Source: Oscillospiraceae bacterium (GTDB lineage Bacteria > Bacillota > Clostridia > UBA1212 > UBA1255). Taken from it: a stretch of DNA of 40,529 nt. This document shows positions 26,701 to 34,723 of the stretch, piece after piece. Each line of letters opens with the position of its first letter. The first letter of the stretch is position 1. Below the pieces are notes generated by a model that made no database searches, was not told the DNA's origin, and saw only the letters and a program-made list of their open reading frames with translations. The position numbers and the translations under genes are program-made. The DNA lies in the NCBI GenBank assembly GCA_015069165.1, contig SVJD01000017.1, forward strand, positions 1 through 40,529, written 5' to 3'.

Positions 26701-29199
26701 AACGGATGGAAACGAATATATTTTACGGCAGAGATAGAAACTACAGGATTTTATCGTGTATATATTGATGGTTCCGGTACGGGAACGGTATATGTTGATT
26801 GCATACAATTGGAAAAAGCAAAAGCTCCGGGTAAATATAATTTAGCTTCGCCGTCCCTTTTTTGGACGACAAAAACCAACAGCAACTATGGTGAAAATTC
26901 GTATCCTATAAAAAATGCATGGCAAATGCAAGGCGATACAACAAAAGGAAGCAGTAATATTTCTTCGTTTACTCGAGATATTAAGATAAACAGACCGGGC
27001 ACGGATACATACACACTTTCTTTTTGGGCAATGTCAAATTCTGTAAGAACAGGCACAGACCCGATTAATGAAAGCATAGAAAGAACATTTTATGTTGACT
27101 ATGTAATACACTATACAGACGGTACAAGTAGTGCAACAAAGAAACATGACATAAATACTCAAAACAGGTCGAAACAGTTTATTACGATTCCCGTTATACC
27201 GGATTCGACAAAAACTGTTGACTATATCACAATAGGTTGTAAGTATAATAACAATGCAAATAATTCCTATGTGGGAGATTTTTCGCTTACGCTTGAGCCT
27301 GCCCAGAGTTATACATACGATAATGAGGGTAACGTAAAAACAGTATCAACGGCAACGGGAAAATCAATGCTCACATACGCTTCGAATAACCTTGATTTGT
27401 TAAAGTCAGTACTTCCAAACGGGGATGAGTATACATTCACATACGCAAACTCGGCAGAAGGAGTAAAAGCAGATGTTTTGAGCGTGACGAATAAAAATAA
27501 TGTTAAAGTTTCCTACGAATATGATGCTTATGGAAATGTTACCAAAACTACAGCAAGTAATACAAACGGTGGAACAACGTATACAAATAATTACGGGTAT
27601 TCTGAAAACGGTAATTTCTTGACGTCAGTTACTGACTCGAAAGGAAAAACTACAACAAACACATATAACTATAACAATGGTTTGCTTCTTTCTACGCTTT
27701 CGCCCGCAGGCAGAACATCTTATAATTATCTGAACAACGGTTTGTTGTCACAAGTTATTCAAGATAAAGATAACGACCATGTTGTTGATGCAAACGAGGC
27801 GTTTGTTGAATATGCTTATAACCAAAATTTGTTGACACAGATTAACAAAGGTAATATGAAATATGCCTTTTTATACAATGGTTTTGGTCAGAGAACGCAA
27901 GTAAAAATAGATGGACGTACAACTCCGCTTGCAACTTATACATATAGTGCCTCCGGCGGATATGTAACTAAAATGCAATACGGTAACGGCGATTACATAG
28001 ATTATTCTTATGATAATCTCGGCAGACTTATTGCAGTTAGCTATAACGGAGTAAAAACTTATGAGTACATATACAACAATAATGGTGATTTGTATTGTAC
28101 AAAGGATTTGGAAAACGGAATAACTTATATTTCTGAATACGACAATCTCGGCAGACTTATAAGAATGAGAGAAACAACAGATGGCGGAGAACGTCTTTTT
28201 GTGGAGAATTCCTTTGACCAATACGGCAGAGCGACAAAAACAACATACAAATATGGTAGTTCCTCCGGTTATTACGGTATTACATACAAACAAAATTCCG
28301 ATTTGGTTGAATGGCTCAGATTGCCTAACTACTCAAAGATACAATACACATACGATCATTTAGAAAGAATCAGCGGAATGACTGTTATGAGTAACAGTGA
28401 GAATTACACATACGCCGGCAGTATATACGAATATAGTAGCGGAAACGGCAGTAACACTACAAGTGATACTATTGATAAAGTTACGCTTCGCATGACAAAT
28501 ACTCAATTCTCGTATGTATATGATGATTGTAACAACATTACGGAAATATACAAAAATAATTCACTTATACGCAAGTATTCGTACGACGACTTGCAGCAAA
28601 TGACGAAAGAGGTTATAATTGAACCGGGAGCAACGACCGGTACACAATATGACTATGTGTATGATTTGCATGGTAACATATTAAGTAAAACAGAATCTAC
28701 GTATACTGTGGCAACAGGAGCGACATCGGGTTCTACGACTACTCAGTATACCTACGGTGACAACACGTGGGGAGATTTGCTGACTTCATACGGGGATTTG
28801 ACATTTACTTATGATGAAATAGGAAATCTTGTTTCTCGACATAGAGAAGGAATTTCTTCCGCGTACTATTTCAATTGGGGTAAAGGCCGACAGTTAGAAA
28901 GTTTATCCTACGGAACAAGTGCTGAAAGTGCAACTACAGTAGTGGAGCACGAGTATAATTCCGACGGGGTACGTATTTCGAGGACTTTCAATGCAGGCGG
29001 CTTGGAGTACATTGTAGATGGTGACAGAATTCTTAAGCAAGTCGGTTGTGGCATCGGAGTTCTCCAAACACTTGAATTCTATTATGATGCGCAAGGCGAG
29101 ATAATAGGATTTAATTATGACGGAAGAAAAGGAATAAATTTTTATGATTTTGACCCTCTTCCAAAAACAATACATAGGTATACGCATTATGGAAAATAA
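23728..29199 (+). CDS. Secreted RHS/YD-repeat protein lacking the usual C-terminal tip
   Basis: The 1823-residue protein starts at ATG 23728 with GGAGGGG upstream; a signal peptide covers about 1-37. Residues 338-514 are a DNRLRE domain (ITWNNQP, FLNWDITSTVQKWYDG). From about 655 the chain is RHS/YD repeats (for example YDNLGRLIAVSYNG), interrupted at about 885-1190 by two carbohydrate-binding-like beta domains. Such Firmicutes proteins form a hollow beta-shell that holds a C-terminal toxin. Here the repeats stop after EYNSDGVRISR...YYDAQGEIIGFNYDG, and the expected later segments, including the RYYDPxxGRF-type boundary, are absent. Only about 20 unrelated residues remain (INFYDFDPLPKTIHRY). 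The end overlaps the next gene by 11 bases. Function as an active toxin is doubtful. Confidence 0.88.
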   Translation: MLEQKKNLFVFKMISFLLVIMLFIEALPVIAIGNMLQDHSTTEMESQVLQNDGEVLFNAEESNEEVYVLGEDNSLRTENEKHFRLSNGSYSVAAYEEAVHYLDESGIWQDIDNNFSESTEKEDGFSGVENKKNSVKVKFSNKSNANYLYRVKDGDYSIFVGVYKKGENLPNKVDAVIAQNSATETNDKAQKKNLEEVVELKNQTSKVTYFDLWDNIDLEYVLHGTSVKENIIVNEKADSYSYTFTLKLKNLIPILNEDKSISLKDSETGKEIYLIPAPYMYDNSGEMSKAVDYKIESTNGNGQYLLTVTADKEWIEDENRAFPVTVDPVLIKEGLAADVRDNYIKEGTPNAIIYNAADILYLGYDCSSSILNERVYTKYNSLPELPSSAIITQALLYYCQMPAYSPGYSGTNGLVVTAREVLGSWDSSTITWNNQPSYNSTILDYVTVGSNTNGTFLNWDITSTVQKWYDGTLANNGIVLMSDQNLSLAVDMNVRLASSDNANSTMVPRLVIAYRDSKGLEDYWTYESFNFSGIGTAYVNVFNRNLTFVYDLYETPGSVLPINFSAVYNSSLANVKGHSNNTVNNGTGSHLGYGTKFNLNEKIYETTISDRLYYVHEDADGTEHYYYDKDNNGTFVSEDGLDYTITSNGTSYKTYTMKNSDGIVKEFNSFGLLSYIQDKYGNKKRFTYNGTKLECVIEHAPGDSIGELLVVPYVSGGVVDNICGNDTESNKVKAGYTNERLTSLKYYSRVSGTETLVNTVQMTYDSNGRLSSVTSSINNEKIQFTYDSQSCISKITQSKNNAVENIVFATKYGDKTTRFQHWGKDAATNTADDTYTIYSCDNYGRVISSYVTDYTGNVLGSATTTYNNAEGTKKHNTVAESAVKNSTTENIISQPSFEEATNSNFFDTGAGYSYTTGETYTGNRSLKMELSGNSVSGSFLVNQVGTYCFSAYVKCINVTGTPSMYLSASGGAELENTRVYLPLGTTDTEIENGWKRIYFTAEIETTGFYRVYIDGSGTGTVYVDCIQLEKAKAPGKYNLASPSLFWTTKTNSNYGENSYPIKNAWQMQGDTTKGSSNISSFTRDIKINRPGTDTYTLSFWAMSNSVRTGTDPINESIERTFYVDYVIHYTDGTSSATKKHDINTQNRSKQFITIPVIPDSTKTVDYITIGCKYNNNANNSYVGDFSLTLEPAQSYTYDNEGNVKTVSTATGKSMLTYASNNLDLLKSVLPNGDEYTFTYANSAEGVKADVLSVTNKNNVKVSYEYDAYGNVTKTTASNTNGGTTYTNNYGYSENGNFLTSVTDSKGKTTTNTYNYNNGLLLSTLSPAGRTSYNYLNNGLLSQVIQDKDNDHVVDANEAFVEYAYNQNLLTQINKGNMKYAFLYNGFGQRTQVKIDGRTTPLATYTYSASGGYVTKMQYGNGDYIDYSYDNLGRLIAVSYNGVKTYEYIYNNNGDLYCTKDLENGITYISEYDNLGRLIRMRETTDGGERLFVENSFDQYGRATKTTYKYGSSSGYYGITYKQNSDLVEWLRLPNYSKIQYTYDHLERISGMTVMSNSENYTYAGSIYEYSSGNGSNTTSDTIDKVTLRMTNTQFSYVYDDCNNITEIYKNNSLIRKYSYDDLQQMTKEVIIEPGATTGTQYDYVYDLHGNILSKTESTYTVATGATSGSTTTQYTYGDNTWGDLLTSYGDLTFTYDEIGNLVSRHREGISSAYYFNWGKGRQLESLSYGTSAESATTVVEHEYNSDGVRISRTFNAGGLEYIVDGDRILKQVGCGIGVLQTLEFYYDAQGEIIGFNYDGRKGINFYDFDPLPKTIHRYTHYGK

Positions 29200-29800
29200 C
29201 AGTTTTTACGATTATAAATCAGAAATTGCGGAAAGACAATATATTAAGGATAAGATTCGTAACAATATCAAGATAACGCCTGAAGAACGAGTTTGGCTTA
29301 TGACTCATTCCGTATATAATCAAAAATGGGGGAATGATACATTTAATGTTGCTGTTGAACATATTGAACAGAACAAATGGTATGTCATTAGGGTGATTGT
29401 GGAGTCTGTTTCTTACGACAAGAGAATTGTCCCTGTTTTATCAGCTCTTCCAGCAAAAAAAGGTAAAATTGTAGCTGATTTTGAAATATGGAATTACAAT
29501 GGAGTATCTGTTAGGAATAAGTCGGTTAAGGTACTTGGATTTGAGTTCGATGATAATAAATTTGAGTATGAAGTTGAGTATTTTTCTGATTTGGGTATAA
29601 TTTCTATACAATATGAGTGTGATTATTTTGATTCGAAAATGAATCTTAATAGGCGAGCTCATTCGTGTTCGGAGGATCCTGCACTTGCGATGAGAAGGGA
29701 AATTGTTGATGTAAACACAATTAGATATTATTGTAAATCTCCGATTGATAGTTCTTTTGATGCATTGGTGTTTAATGTCCATTGGGAAGAAAAGATATAG
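29189..29800 (+). CDS. Candidate RHS-associated immunity protein
   Basis: I do not recognise a named family in this 203-residue protein. It has no signal peptide or membrane helix and is acidic and mixed alpha/beta. The N-terminal region ITPEERVWLMTHSVYNQKWG then NKWYVIRVIVES is the sort of sequence found next to RHS genes in Clostridia, as far as I recall. Its ATG lies 11 bases before the end of the RHS gene in another frame, the tight coupling usual for toxin-immunity pairs. The upstream ATG at 29144 has no ribosome site, so I prefer 29189 (AGG nine bases upstream). A terminator at 29995 follows. An alternative is a C-terminal domain split from the RHS gene by a frameshift. Confidence 0.55.
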   Translation: MENNSFYDYKSEIAERQYIKDKIRNNIKITPEERVWLMTHSVYNQKWGNDTFNVAVEHIEQNKWYVIRVIVESVSYDKRIVPVLSALPAKKGKIVADFEIWNYNGVSVRNKSVKVLGFEFDDNKFEYEVEYFSDLGIISIQYECDYFDSKMNLNRRAHSCSEDPALAMRREIVDVNTIRYYCKSPIDSSFDALVFNVHWEEKI

Positions 29801-29994
29801 TGATGTTTAGAAAAAAACTTTTTTAAAAGGATCTTTGTACCATGATGTTGATTGTTTTTATCGTGGGACAAAAGCCTACGGATTTAATTTAAAAGTAAAA
29901 CAGATGTTTTTTTGAAACCGAAATGGAACGTTACAAGGAGGACGATAGTATAGAAAGATTATAGCGTAGTTATTATAATGTTTTTAGATAAAAG

Positions 29995-30029
29995 CAGACG
30001 AAAGAATTTAATCCTTTTGTCTGTTTTTT
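29995..30029 (+). terminator. Intrinsic terminator of the RHS-immunity unit
   Basis: CAGACGAAAG (29995-30004), loop AATTTAATC, CTTTTGTCTG (30014-30023), then six Ts. The 10-bp stem has one wobble. Confidence 0.9.
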
Positions 30030-30049
30030 GTTATTAAAATATAATAATT

Positions 30050-30358
30050 GCTGACGCAAACGAGGCGTTTCCGGATTGCTTTTATGACAATCTGGGCAGA
30101 CTTATAAGAATGCGCGAAACAACAGAGGCCGGAGAGCGACTTTCTGTGGAAAATTCCTTTGACCAATACGGCAGAGCAACGAAAACGACATATAATTACG
30201 GCGGCTTGCCGCGCATTTACAGCAGTACATATAAGCAGAATTCCGATTTGGTTGAATGGTTTAGATTGCCTAACTACTCAAAGATACAATACACATACGA
30301 CCATTTGGAAAGAATAAGCGGAATGACTGTTATGAGTAACAGTGAGAATTTCACATAG
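30050..30358 (+). pseudogene. RHS-repeat gene fragment with internal deletion
   Basis: The frame 30050-30358 encodes ADANEAF, a short unrelated join (PDCF), then YDNLGRLIRMRETT through GMTVMSNSENFT. The first part matches the upstream RHS gene near 27785-27803 and the second matches 28141-28410, so about 340 bases between them are missing. The last 130 or so bases differ from the parent at only a handful of positions, while an inner stretch (the tyrosine-rich part after TTYNY) differs more. It lacks a ribosome site, signal peptide and core, and ends in TAG where the parent reads on. It is a remnant of a second, related RHS gene or of recombination. Confidence 0.8.
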
Positions 30359-30395
30359 ATAGTACAAAATAAATCTTGGGCTTTTAAAGAAAAAA

Positions 30396-30546
30396 GACGG
30401 GAGTCCTTTCCTAACAGAGATAAAGTAATAATTGGAAAAAGCATTAAAGCAGCGTTTGGCTTTTAGAGATTTTGTCCCAAAACGAAAAACGAGACAAAAA
30501 GCACCGCAGTAAAGCAATTTTTTTAAAAGCAAGGTGTGTGGCAGAT
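30396..30546 (+). repeat. Hairpin-repeat element, locus B (single unit)
   Basis: Modules occur in the same order as at 39831-40133: GACGGGAGTCC (30396), GATAAAGTAATAATTGG plus AAAAAGC (30419), the hairpin TTTTGTCCC / GAGACAAAA with loop AAAACGAAAAAC (30470-30499), AAGCACCGCA, and TTTTTTAAAAGCAAGGTGTG ending near 30540. Only one hairpin is present. The element lies between the RHS fragment and the mnmA promoter. Confidence 0.75.
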
Positions 30547-30594
30547 TTTCGAAATCCCAAGAATAGCTTGACACCGTCGTTTTTCTCAATATGT

Positions 30595-30623
30595 TTGACA
30601 AGGTTTGTGAACAATATTATACT
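30595..30623 (+). promoter_or_regulatory. Promoter of mnmA
   Basis: TTGACA (30595-30600), 17-bp spacer, TATACT (30618-30623). Start near 30630, about 36 bases before mnmA. Confidence 0.82.
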
Positions 30624-30665
30624 TTTTGGTATATATTTTGCAAATCGGAGGTTTGGCAAAAGAAA

Positions 30666-31709
30666 ATGAAGATTCTTGTTGCTATGAGCGGCGGCGTGGA
30701 CAGCACCGTTGCGGCAAAAATGTTAATAGATAAAGGTTACGAGGTAGCGGGTGCGTATATGCGTATGTGTGCTCCTTTGACGGATTCGTCTCACGATGAC
30801 AGTTTTGAGGCTCAAAAGGTTGCGACGGAATTGGGTATTCCGTTTTATGTTTTCGATGTTCATGAAGAATTTCAAAAAAATGTCCTCGATTATTTTTGCG
30901 AGTCGTATGTAAAAGGAAAAACTCCCAATCCCTGCATAATATGTAACCAAACCATGAAATTCGGCGTGTTTTTAAGAGAAGCGAGAAAACTCGGATACGA
31001 AAAAATCGCAACGGGTCACTATGCTAAAATATGTAACGAAAACGGCGAAACACTGCTGGGGCGTTCCGCCAACAGAAAAAAAGACCAGTCGTATTTTTTG
31101 CACGGATTAACAAAAGAACAAATAGAGAGTGCGATTTTTCCGTTGGAAGATGCGGACAAAGACGAAATTCGTCGCATTGCGGCAGAGTGCGGTTTTGAAA
31201 ATGCAGAGAAAAAAGACAGTCAAGATATATGTTTTGTGGAATCAGCACCCGGCGCGTATGTTGAATTTATTGAAAAACATACGGGAAACTCTATGACTCC
31301 GGGAAATTTCGTAGATGTAGAGGGTAATGTAATAGGAAAACATGAAGGAATTGCCAGATATACGATAGGACAGCGAAAAGGCGTAAATATGTCATTCGGA
31401 AGCGGTAAACCGCTGTATGTTATTGCCAAAAATGGCAAAGAGCAAACCGTTGTAATGGGGGATAATGACTTGCTTTTCTCGGATACAGTTACGGTTAAGA
31501 AATTTAATTTATTATATAAGGATTACGAAAAAGAAAATATCACAGCCAAACACAGATACGGACAAGTTGATGTGCCGGCTTCTTTGGAGTTTACGGAAGA
31601 CGGCGGCGCAGTGATAAATTTCGTGTCAGCGCAAAGAGCAGTTACTCCCGGGCAATTTGCTGTGGTGTATGATGGAGAGATTGTTGTGGGCGGCGGCGAG
31701 ATTGTTTGA
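30666..31709 (+). CDS. mnmA: tRNA-specific 2-thiouridylase MnmA
   Basis: A 347-residue MnmA, which thiolates U34 of Lys, Glu and Gln tRNAs in the cytoplasm. The PP-loop is MSGGVDSTVAAKML (residues 7-20). The two catalytic cysteines are Cys93 in NPCIICN and Cys189 in DSQDICFV. GHYAKI, KKDQSYFL and GQRKG are also conserved, and a beta-barrel tail ends the chain. I start at ATG 30666 because the protein then begins at the PP-loop strand; GGAGG is 14 bases upstream, a long spacing. In-frame ATG 30591 precedes the promoter start and cannot be used from it. yebC follows at 78 bases with its own promoter. Confidence 0.95.
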   Translation: MKILVAMSGGVDSTVAAKMLIDKGYEVAGAYMRMCAPLTDSSHDDSFEAQKVATELGIPFYVFDVHEEFQKNVLDYFCESYVKGKTPNPCIICNQTMKFGVFLREARKLGYEKIATGHYAKICNENGETLLGRSANRKKDQSYFLHGLTKEQIESAIFPLEDADKDEIRRIAAECGFENAEKKDSQDICFVESAPGAYVEFIEKHTGNSMTPGNFVDVEGNVIGKHEGIARYTIGQRKGVNMSFGSGKPLYVIAKNGKEQTVVMGDNDLLFSDTVTVKKFNLLYKDYEKENITAKHRYGQVDVPASLEFTEDGGAVINFVSAQRAVTPGQFAVVYDGEIVVGGGEIV

Positions 31710-31720
31710 ATTATTTTGAC

Positions 31721-31749
31721 TTGTTTTTTGCGGCATAATGCTGTATACT
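31721..31749 (+). promoter_or_regulatory. Possible promoter of yebC
   Basis: TTGTTT (31721-31726), 17-bp spacer, TATACT (31744-31749). The -35 is moderate. Confidence 0.5.
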
Positions 31750-31787
31750 TTTTAATTGTGCAAAGCTAATAAAACGGAGGTTTTTAT

Positions 31788-32513
31788 ATGTCAGGTCACT
31801 CAAAATGGGCGAATATTAAACATAAAAAAGGAAAATCCGATGCTCAAAAAGCAAAGGTATTTACAAAATTAGGCAGAGAGATTCAGATTGCGGTTAAGTC
31901 AGGCGGACCTGATCCGGAGACTAACAGCAAACTTAAAGATGTAATAGCAAAGGCAAAAGCTGCTAATATGCCTAATGATAATATCACAAGAAGTATTAAA
32001 AAAGCTTCCGGTGATGGCAGTGCAGATGTAATGGAAGAAATTACATATGAGGGTTACGGTCCTTCCGGAGTTGCCATTATCGTTGAAACTGTAACTGATA
32101 ACAGAAACAGAACTGCTGCTGATGTTCGTCATATTTTCGATAAATTCGGCGGTAACATGGGTAACTCAGGCTGCGTATCATTTATGTTCGATAAAAAAGG
32201 TCTTATCGTTGTTGAAAACGACGGAGATATTGACGAAGAAACACTTATGATGGATGCTCTTGACTGCGGCGCAGAGGATTTCTCGGCAGATGAAGATGTA
32301 TTCGAAATTACTACTGACCCCGCTGCTTTTTCAGAAGTACGTAATGCTCTTGAAGGAAAAGGTTATACATTTGTGGAAGCTTCTGTAAGTATGATTCCGC
32401 AGAACTACGTTACATTGACAGAGGAGAAGCCGTTAGAGCAAATCGAAAAGCTTCTTGATGCGTTGGATGATAATGACGATGTAATGGAAGTTTACCATAA
32501 CTGGGAAGAATAA
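31788..32513 (+). CDS. yebC: YebC/PmpR family regulator (TACO1-like)
   Basis: A 241-residue YebC protein starting MSGHSKWANIKHKKGKSD, the family hallmark; AANMPNDNITRSIKKASG and EGYGPSGVAIIVE follow. The family was described as transcriptional regulators, and some members help the ribosome through proline-rich stretches; which applies here is unknown. ACGGAGG lies seven bases before the ATG. A strong terminator follows. mnmA precedes it. Confidence 0.96.
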   Translation: MSGHSKWANIKHKKGKSDAQKAKVFTKLGREIQIAVKSGGPDPETNSKLKDVIAKAKAANMPNDNITRSIKKASGDGSADVMEEITYEGYGPSGVAIIVETVTDNRNRTAADVRHIFDKFGGNMGNSGCVSFMFDKKGLIVVENDGDIDEETLMMDALDCGAEDFSADEDVFEITTDPAAFSEVRNALEGKGYTFVEASVSMIPQNYVTLTEEKPLEQIEKLLDALDDNDDVMEVYHNWEE

Positions 32514-32539
32514 TTTTAAATAATATTTATATGCAGATT

Positions 32540-32575
32540 ATCCGAGGAAAACAAAAGTTTTTCTCGGATTTTTTT
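32540..32575 (+). terminator. Intrinsic terminator after yebC
   Basis: ATCCGAGGAAAA (32540-32551), loop CAAAAG, TTTTTCTCGGAT (32558-32569), continuing as a T run to 32575. The stem has one wobble. Confidence 0.9.
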
Positions 32576-32606
32576 AAAACGGAAATATGTTTTTTTGCAA
32601 AAACTA

Positions 32607-32634
32607 TTGAGTTAGTTTGCTTTTTTTATATAAT
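32607..32634 (+). promoter_or_regulatory. Promoter of the LD-transpeptidase/DD-carboxypeptidase gene
   Basis: TTGAGT (32607-32612), 16-bp spacer, TATAAT (32629-32634). The leader contains a 10-bp palindrome CCTGCGCAGG (32667-32676) and CGCAGG at 32645 that can pair with its CCTGCG. Confidence 0.72.
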
Positions 32635-32716
32635 ATAAAGTAAACGCAGGAGACAGAACTGAAATACCTGCGCAGGTTTTGAAAGATAAGATGTTAAGCA
32701 AAGGAGCACTACATAA

Positions 32717-34654
32717 ATGAACGATAAGAGAAAATCTGCAAGAAAGACGCAAAACAAAATTTACGGTTCTGATGAACGCAAAAAATCCTCCCAAGGTTTT
32801 AGCGGTAATTTAATTTTATTGATTTTGTGCATAATCGTGTTGGTTCTTTTTATTCTTGTTATTTTTGACAGTTGCAATGACAATAAGGATATAAATAAAG
32901 AAACAACAAGTACGGCGGAAAATTCAGGGAATGACATACAGAATTCCGCGACACCGAAGCCCAAAGAGCCTGTGTGGTATGAACAGGCAGAAGTACAAGA
33001 TGTACAAGAAGTTGAATATACGCCGCCTGCCGGTGTAGAATTTCCGTATTATATTAAAGTAAACAGGGCGACTTGTTGCGTGACAGTGTACGGAATAGAC
33101 GAAAAAGGTGAGTATTCTATCCCGATAAAAGCGTTTGCGTGTTCAGTAGGTAAAGATAAACCGGAAACAGACGAAATAGAGCAAACAATTTTGGGTGAAT
33201 ACCAAATGTCCCAAAACTTGGGAGCTTGGTGGTGCCGTATGGTAGATGATACTTACGGACAATTTGCATACAGAATAAAAGACGGATATATGTTCCATTC
33301 CGTTCCTTGCTATGAAATGGAAAGGGATTCTCTTGAAACAGAAGAATTCAATAAACTTGGACAGCCGGCCTCTTTGGGTTGTATACGTTTGTGTGTAAGA
33401 GATGCAAAGTGGATTTGTGATAATTGCCCGGTAGGTACAACAACACTTATTTTTGATGATGCCGGCGTGCCGGACCCTTTGGGTAAACCGGATACAATAA
33501 AACTTCCCATCGGACACGAATGGTCGGGATGGGATCCTACAGACCCTCACGAAAGTAATCCGTGGCGCAATTCTTCTGCGAAAATCGAAGCTTCCGATAT
33601 AACCGTTAATATTGGCGAAACGATAAATTTGCTTGAGGGAGTAAAAGCTTATGACACTTGCGGTAACGATATAACGAGCAAAATGACTTGGTACGGTAAA
33701 TACACTCCCGATATAGCCGGAACTTACACGGTAACATTCAAAGTTACGGATGCTATCGGCAGTAAAGCGCAAAAGACGATTCGAATAGTTGTAAAGGGTA
33801 CAGGTAATTCAGGTGCGGAACAAGGGCAAAACGCAAAAGCTGTTATTGCGGCAAATGTTGCTGATGAAATAACAAGCGAGTTTGCGGCGTTGGTTAATTG
33901 TGCGAACGGAGAAATAATGCTTAACAAAAAAGCTTCTGCGAAAATGTATCCGGCTTCAATTACAAAAGCAGTGGCACTTCTTGTGATAGTGGAAAATATC
34001 ACAGATATGGATGCTAAATATACTATAAAACAGGAAACATATGATTCTGTTAGAGAAAGAGATGCTTCTGTTTCTCATTTTCCGATTGGGCAACCTATTT
34101 TGGCAGAAGATTTAATTTATGGTTCTTTTTTATTGTCAGGAGCAGATGCGACTATTACGCTTGCTGAAAATATTGCCGGCAGCGAAACAGCTTTTGTGGC
34201 TTTGATGAATAAAAAAGCCGTTGATATAGGCATGAAAAATACAAATTTTGTAAATGTTACGGGGCTGCACGAAGAAAATCAATATTCTACTTGTGCGGAT
34301 TTGGCGCTTTTTTTAAAAGAAGCACTTAAAAATGAACGGTTCAGAGCGATTTTTACTACAAAGGAATATTCATTGCGGAGCGTTGCAAATCATCCGAAGG
34401 GAGATAAAATTACCAGTTCAATGTTTACCTTTTTAGGTGGAAAAACACCGTCTGATGATTTGCGCATAGCAGGAGGTAAAACCGGATATACAGTACCTGC
34501 AGGGTTGTGTTTGGCGAGTTTGGCAGTTTCTGCTAAAACAGGTAATGAGTACATTTTAATTACCGGAAAAGCGCCGGGAAACTATTGGGAGACAGAGTCT
34601 CCGAATCATACGGAAGATGCTTTGACAGTATACGGCGCAATTGTCGAAGCGTAA
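32717..34654 (+). CDS. Membrane-anchored L,D-transpeptidase/D,D-carboxypeptidase fusion
   Basis: The 645-residue protein has a basic cytoplasmic start and one transmembrane helix (about 32-52), then a Ser/Thr-rich linker. Residues 103-245 are a YkuD L,D-transpeptidase domain: His194 in FHSVPC and the nucleophile Cys222 in SLGCIRLC. Residues 285-360 resemble a DUF5011-type Ig-like domain (VTFKVTDAIGSKAQKTIRIVV). Residues 375-645 are a PBP5-type D,D-carboxypeptidase: SxxK Ser414/Lys417 in PASITK, SGADA (Ser474) and KTG 588-590 in GGKTGYT. A carboxypeptidase makes the tetrapeptide donor that an L,D-transpeptidase uses for 3-3 links, so one chain may do both steps on peptidoglycan. AAGGAG lies 10 bases before the ATG. 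It is transcribed alone. Confidence 0.88.
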   Translation: MNDKRKSARKTQNKIYGSDERKKSSQGFSGNLILLILCIIVLVLFILVIFDSCNDNKDINKETTSTAENSGNDIQNSATPKPKEPVWYEQAEVQDVQEVEYTPPAGVEFPYYIKVNRATCCVTVYGIDEKGEYSIPIKAFACSVGKDKPETDEIEQTILGEYQMSQNLGAWWCRMVDDTYGQFAYRIKDGYMFHSVPCYEMERDSLETEEFNKLGQPASLGCIRLCVRDAKWICDNCPVGTTTLIFDDAGVPDPLGKPDTIKLPIGHEWSGWDPTDPHESNPWRNSSAKIEASDITVNIGETINLLEGVKAYDTCGNDITSKMTWYGKYTPDIAGTYTVTFKVTDAIGSKAQKTIRIVVKGTGNSGAEQGQNAKAVIAANVADEITSEFAALVNCANGEIMLNKKASAKMYPASITKAVALLVIVENITDMDAKYTIKQETYDSVRERDASVSHFPIGQPILAEDLIYGSFLLSGADATITLAENIAGSETAFVALMNKKAVDIGMKNTNFVNVTGLHEENQYSTCADLALFLKEALKNERFRAIFTTKEYSLRSVANHPKGDKITSSMFTFLGGKTPSDDLRIAGGKTGYTVPAGLCLASLAVSAKTGNEYILITGKAPGNYWETESPNHTEDALTVYGAIVEA

Positions 34655-34665
34655 AAAACATAAAA

Positions 34666-34704
34666 AATCCGAGATTATTTTGATGTAATCTCGGATTTTT
34701 TTTG
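34666..34704. terminator. Bidirectional terminator between the cell-wall enzyme gene and fucO
   Basis: AATCCGAGATTA (34666-34677) pairs with TAATCTCGGATT (34686-34697), loop of eight bases, flanked by As on one side and Ts on the other, so it serves both converging genes. Confidence 0.9.
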
Positions 34705-34723
34705 TTTGCTTAATTATGCAATC

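Noticed and set aside
23728-29800. Type VI secretion RHS effector
   Set aside because: The protein has a Gram-positive signal peptide and DNRLRE domain; no VgrG, PAAR or adaptor gene is present.
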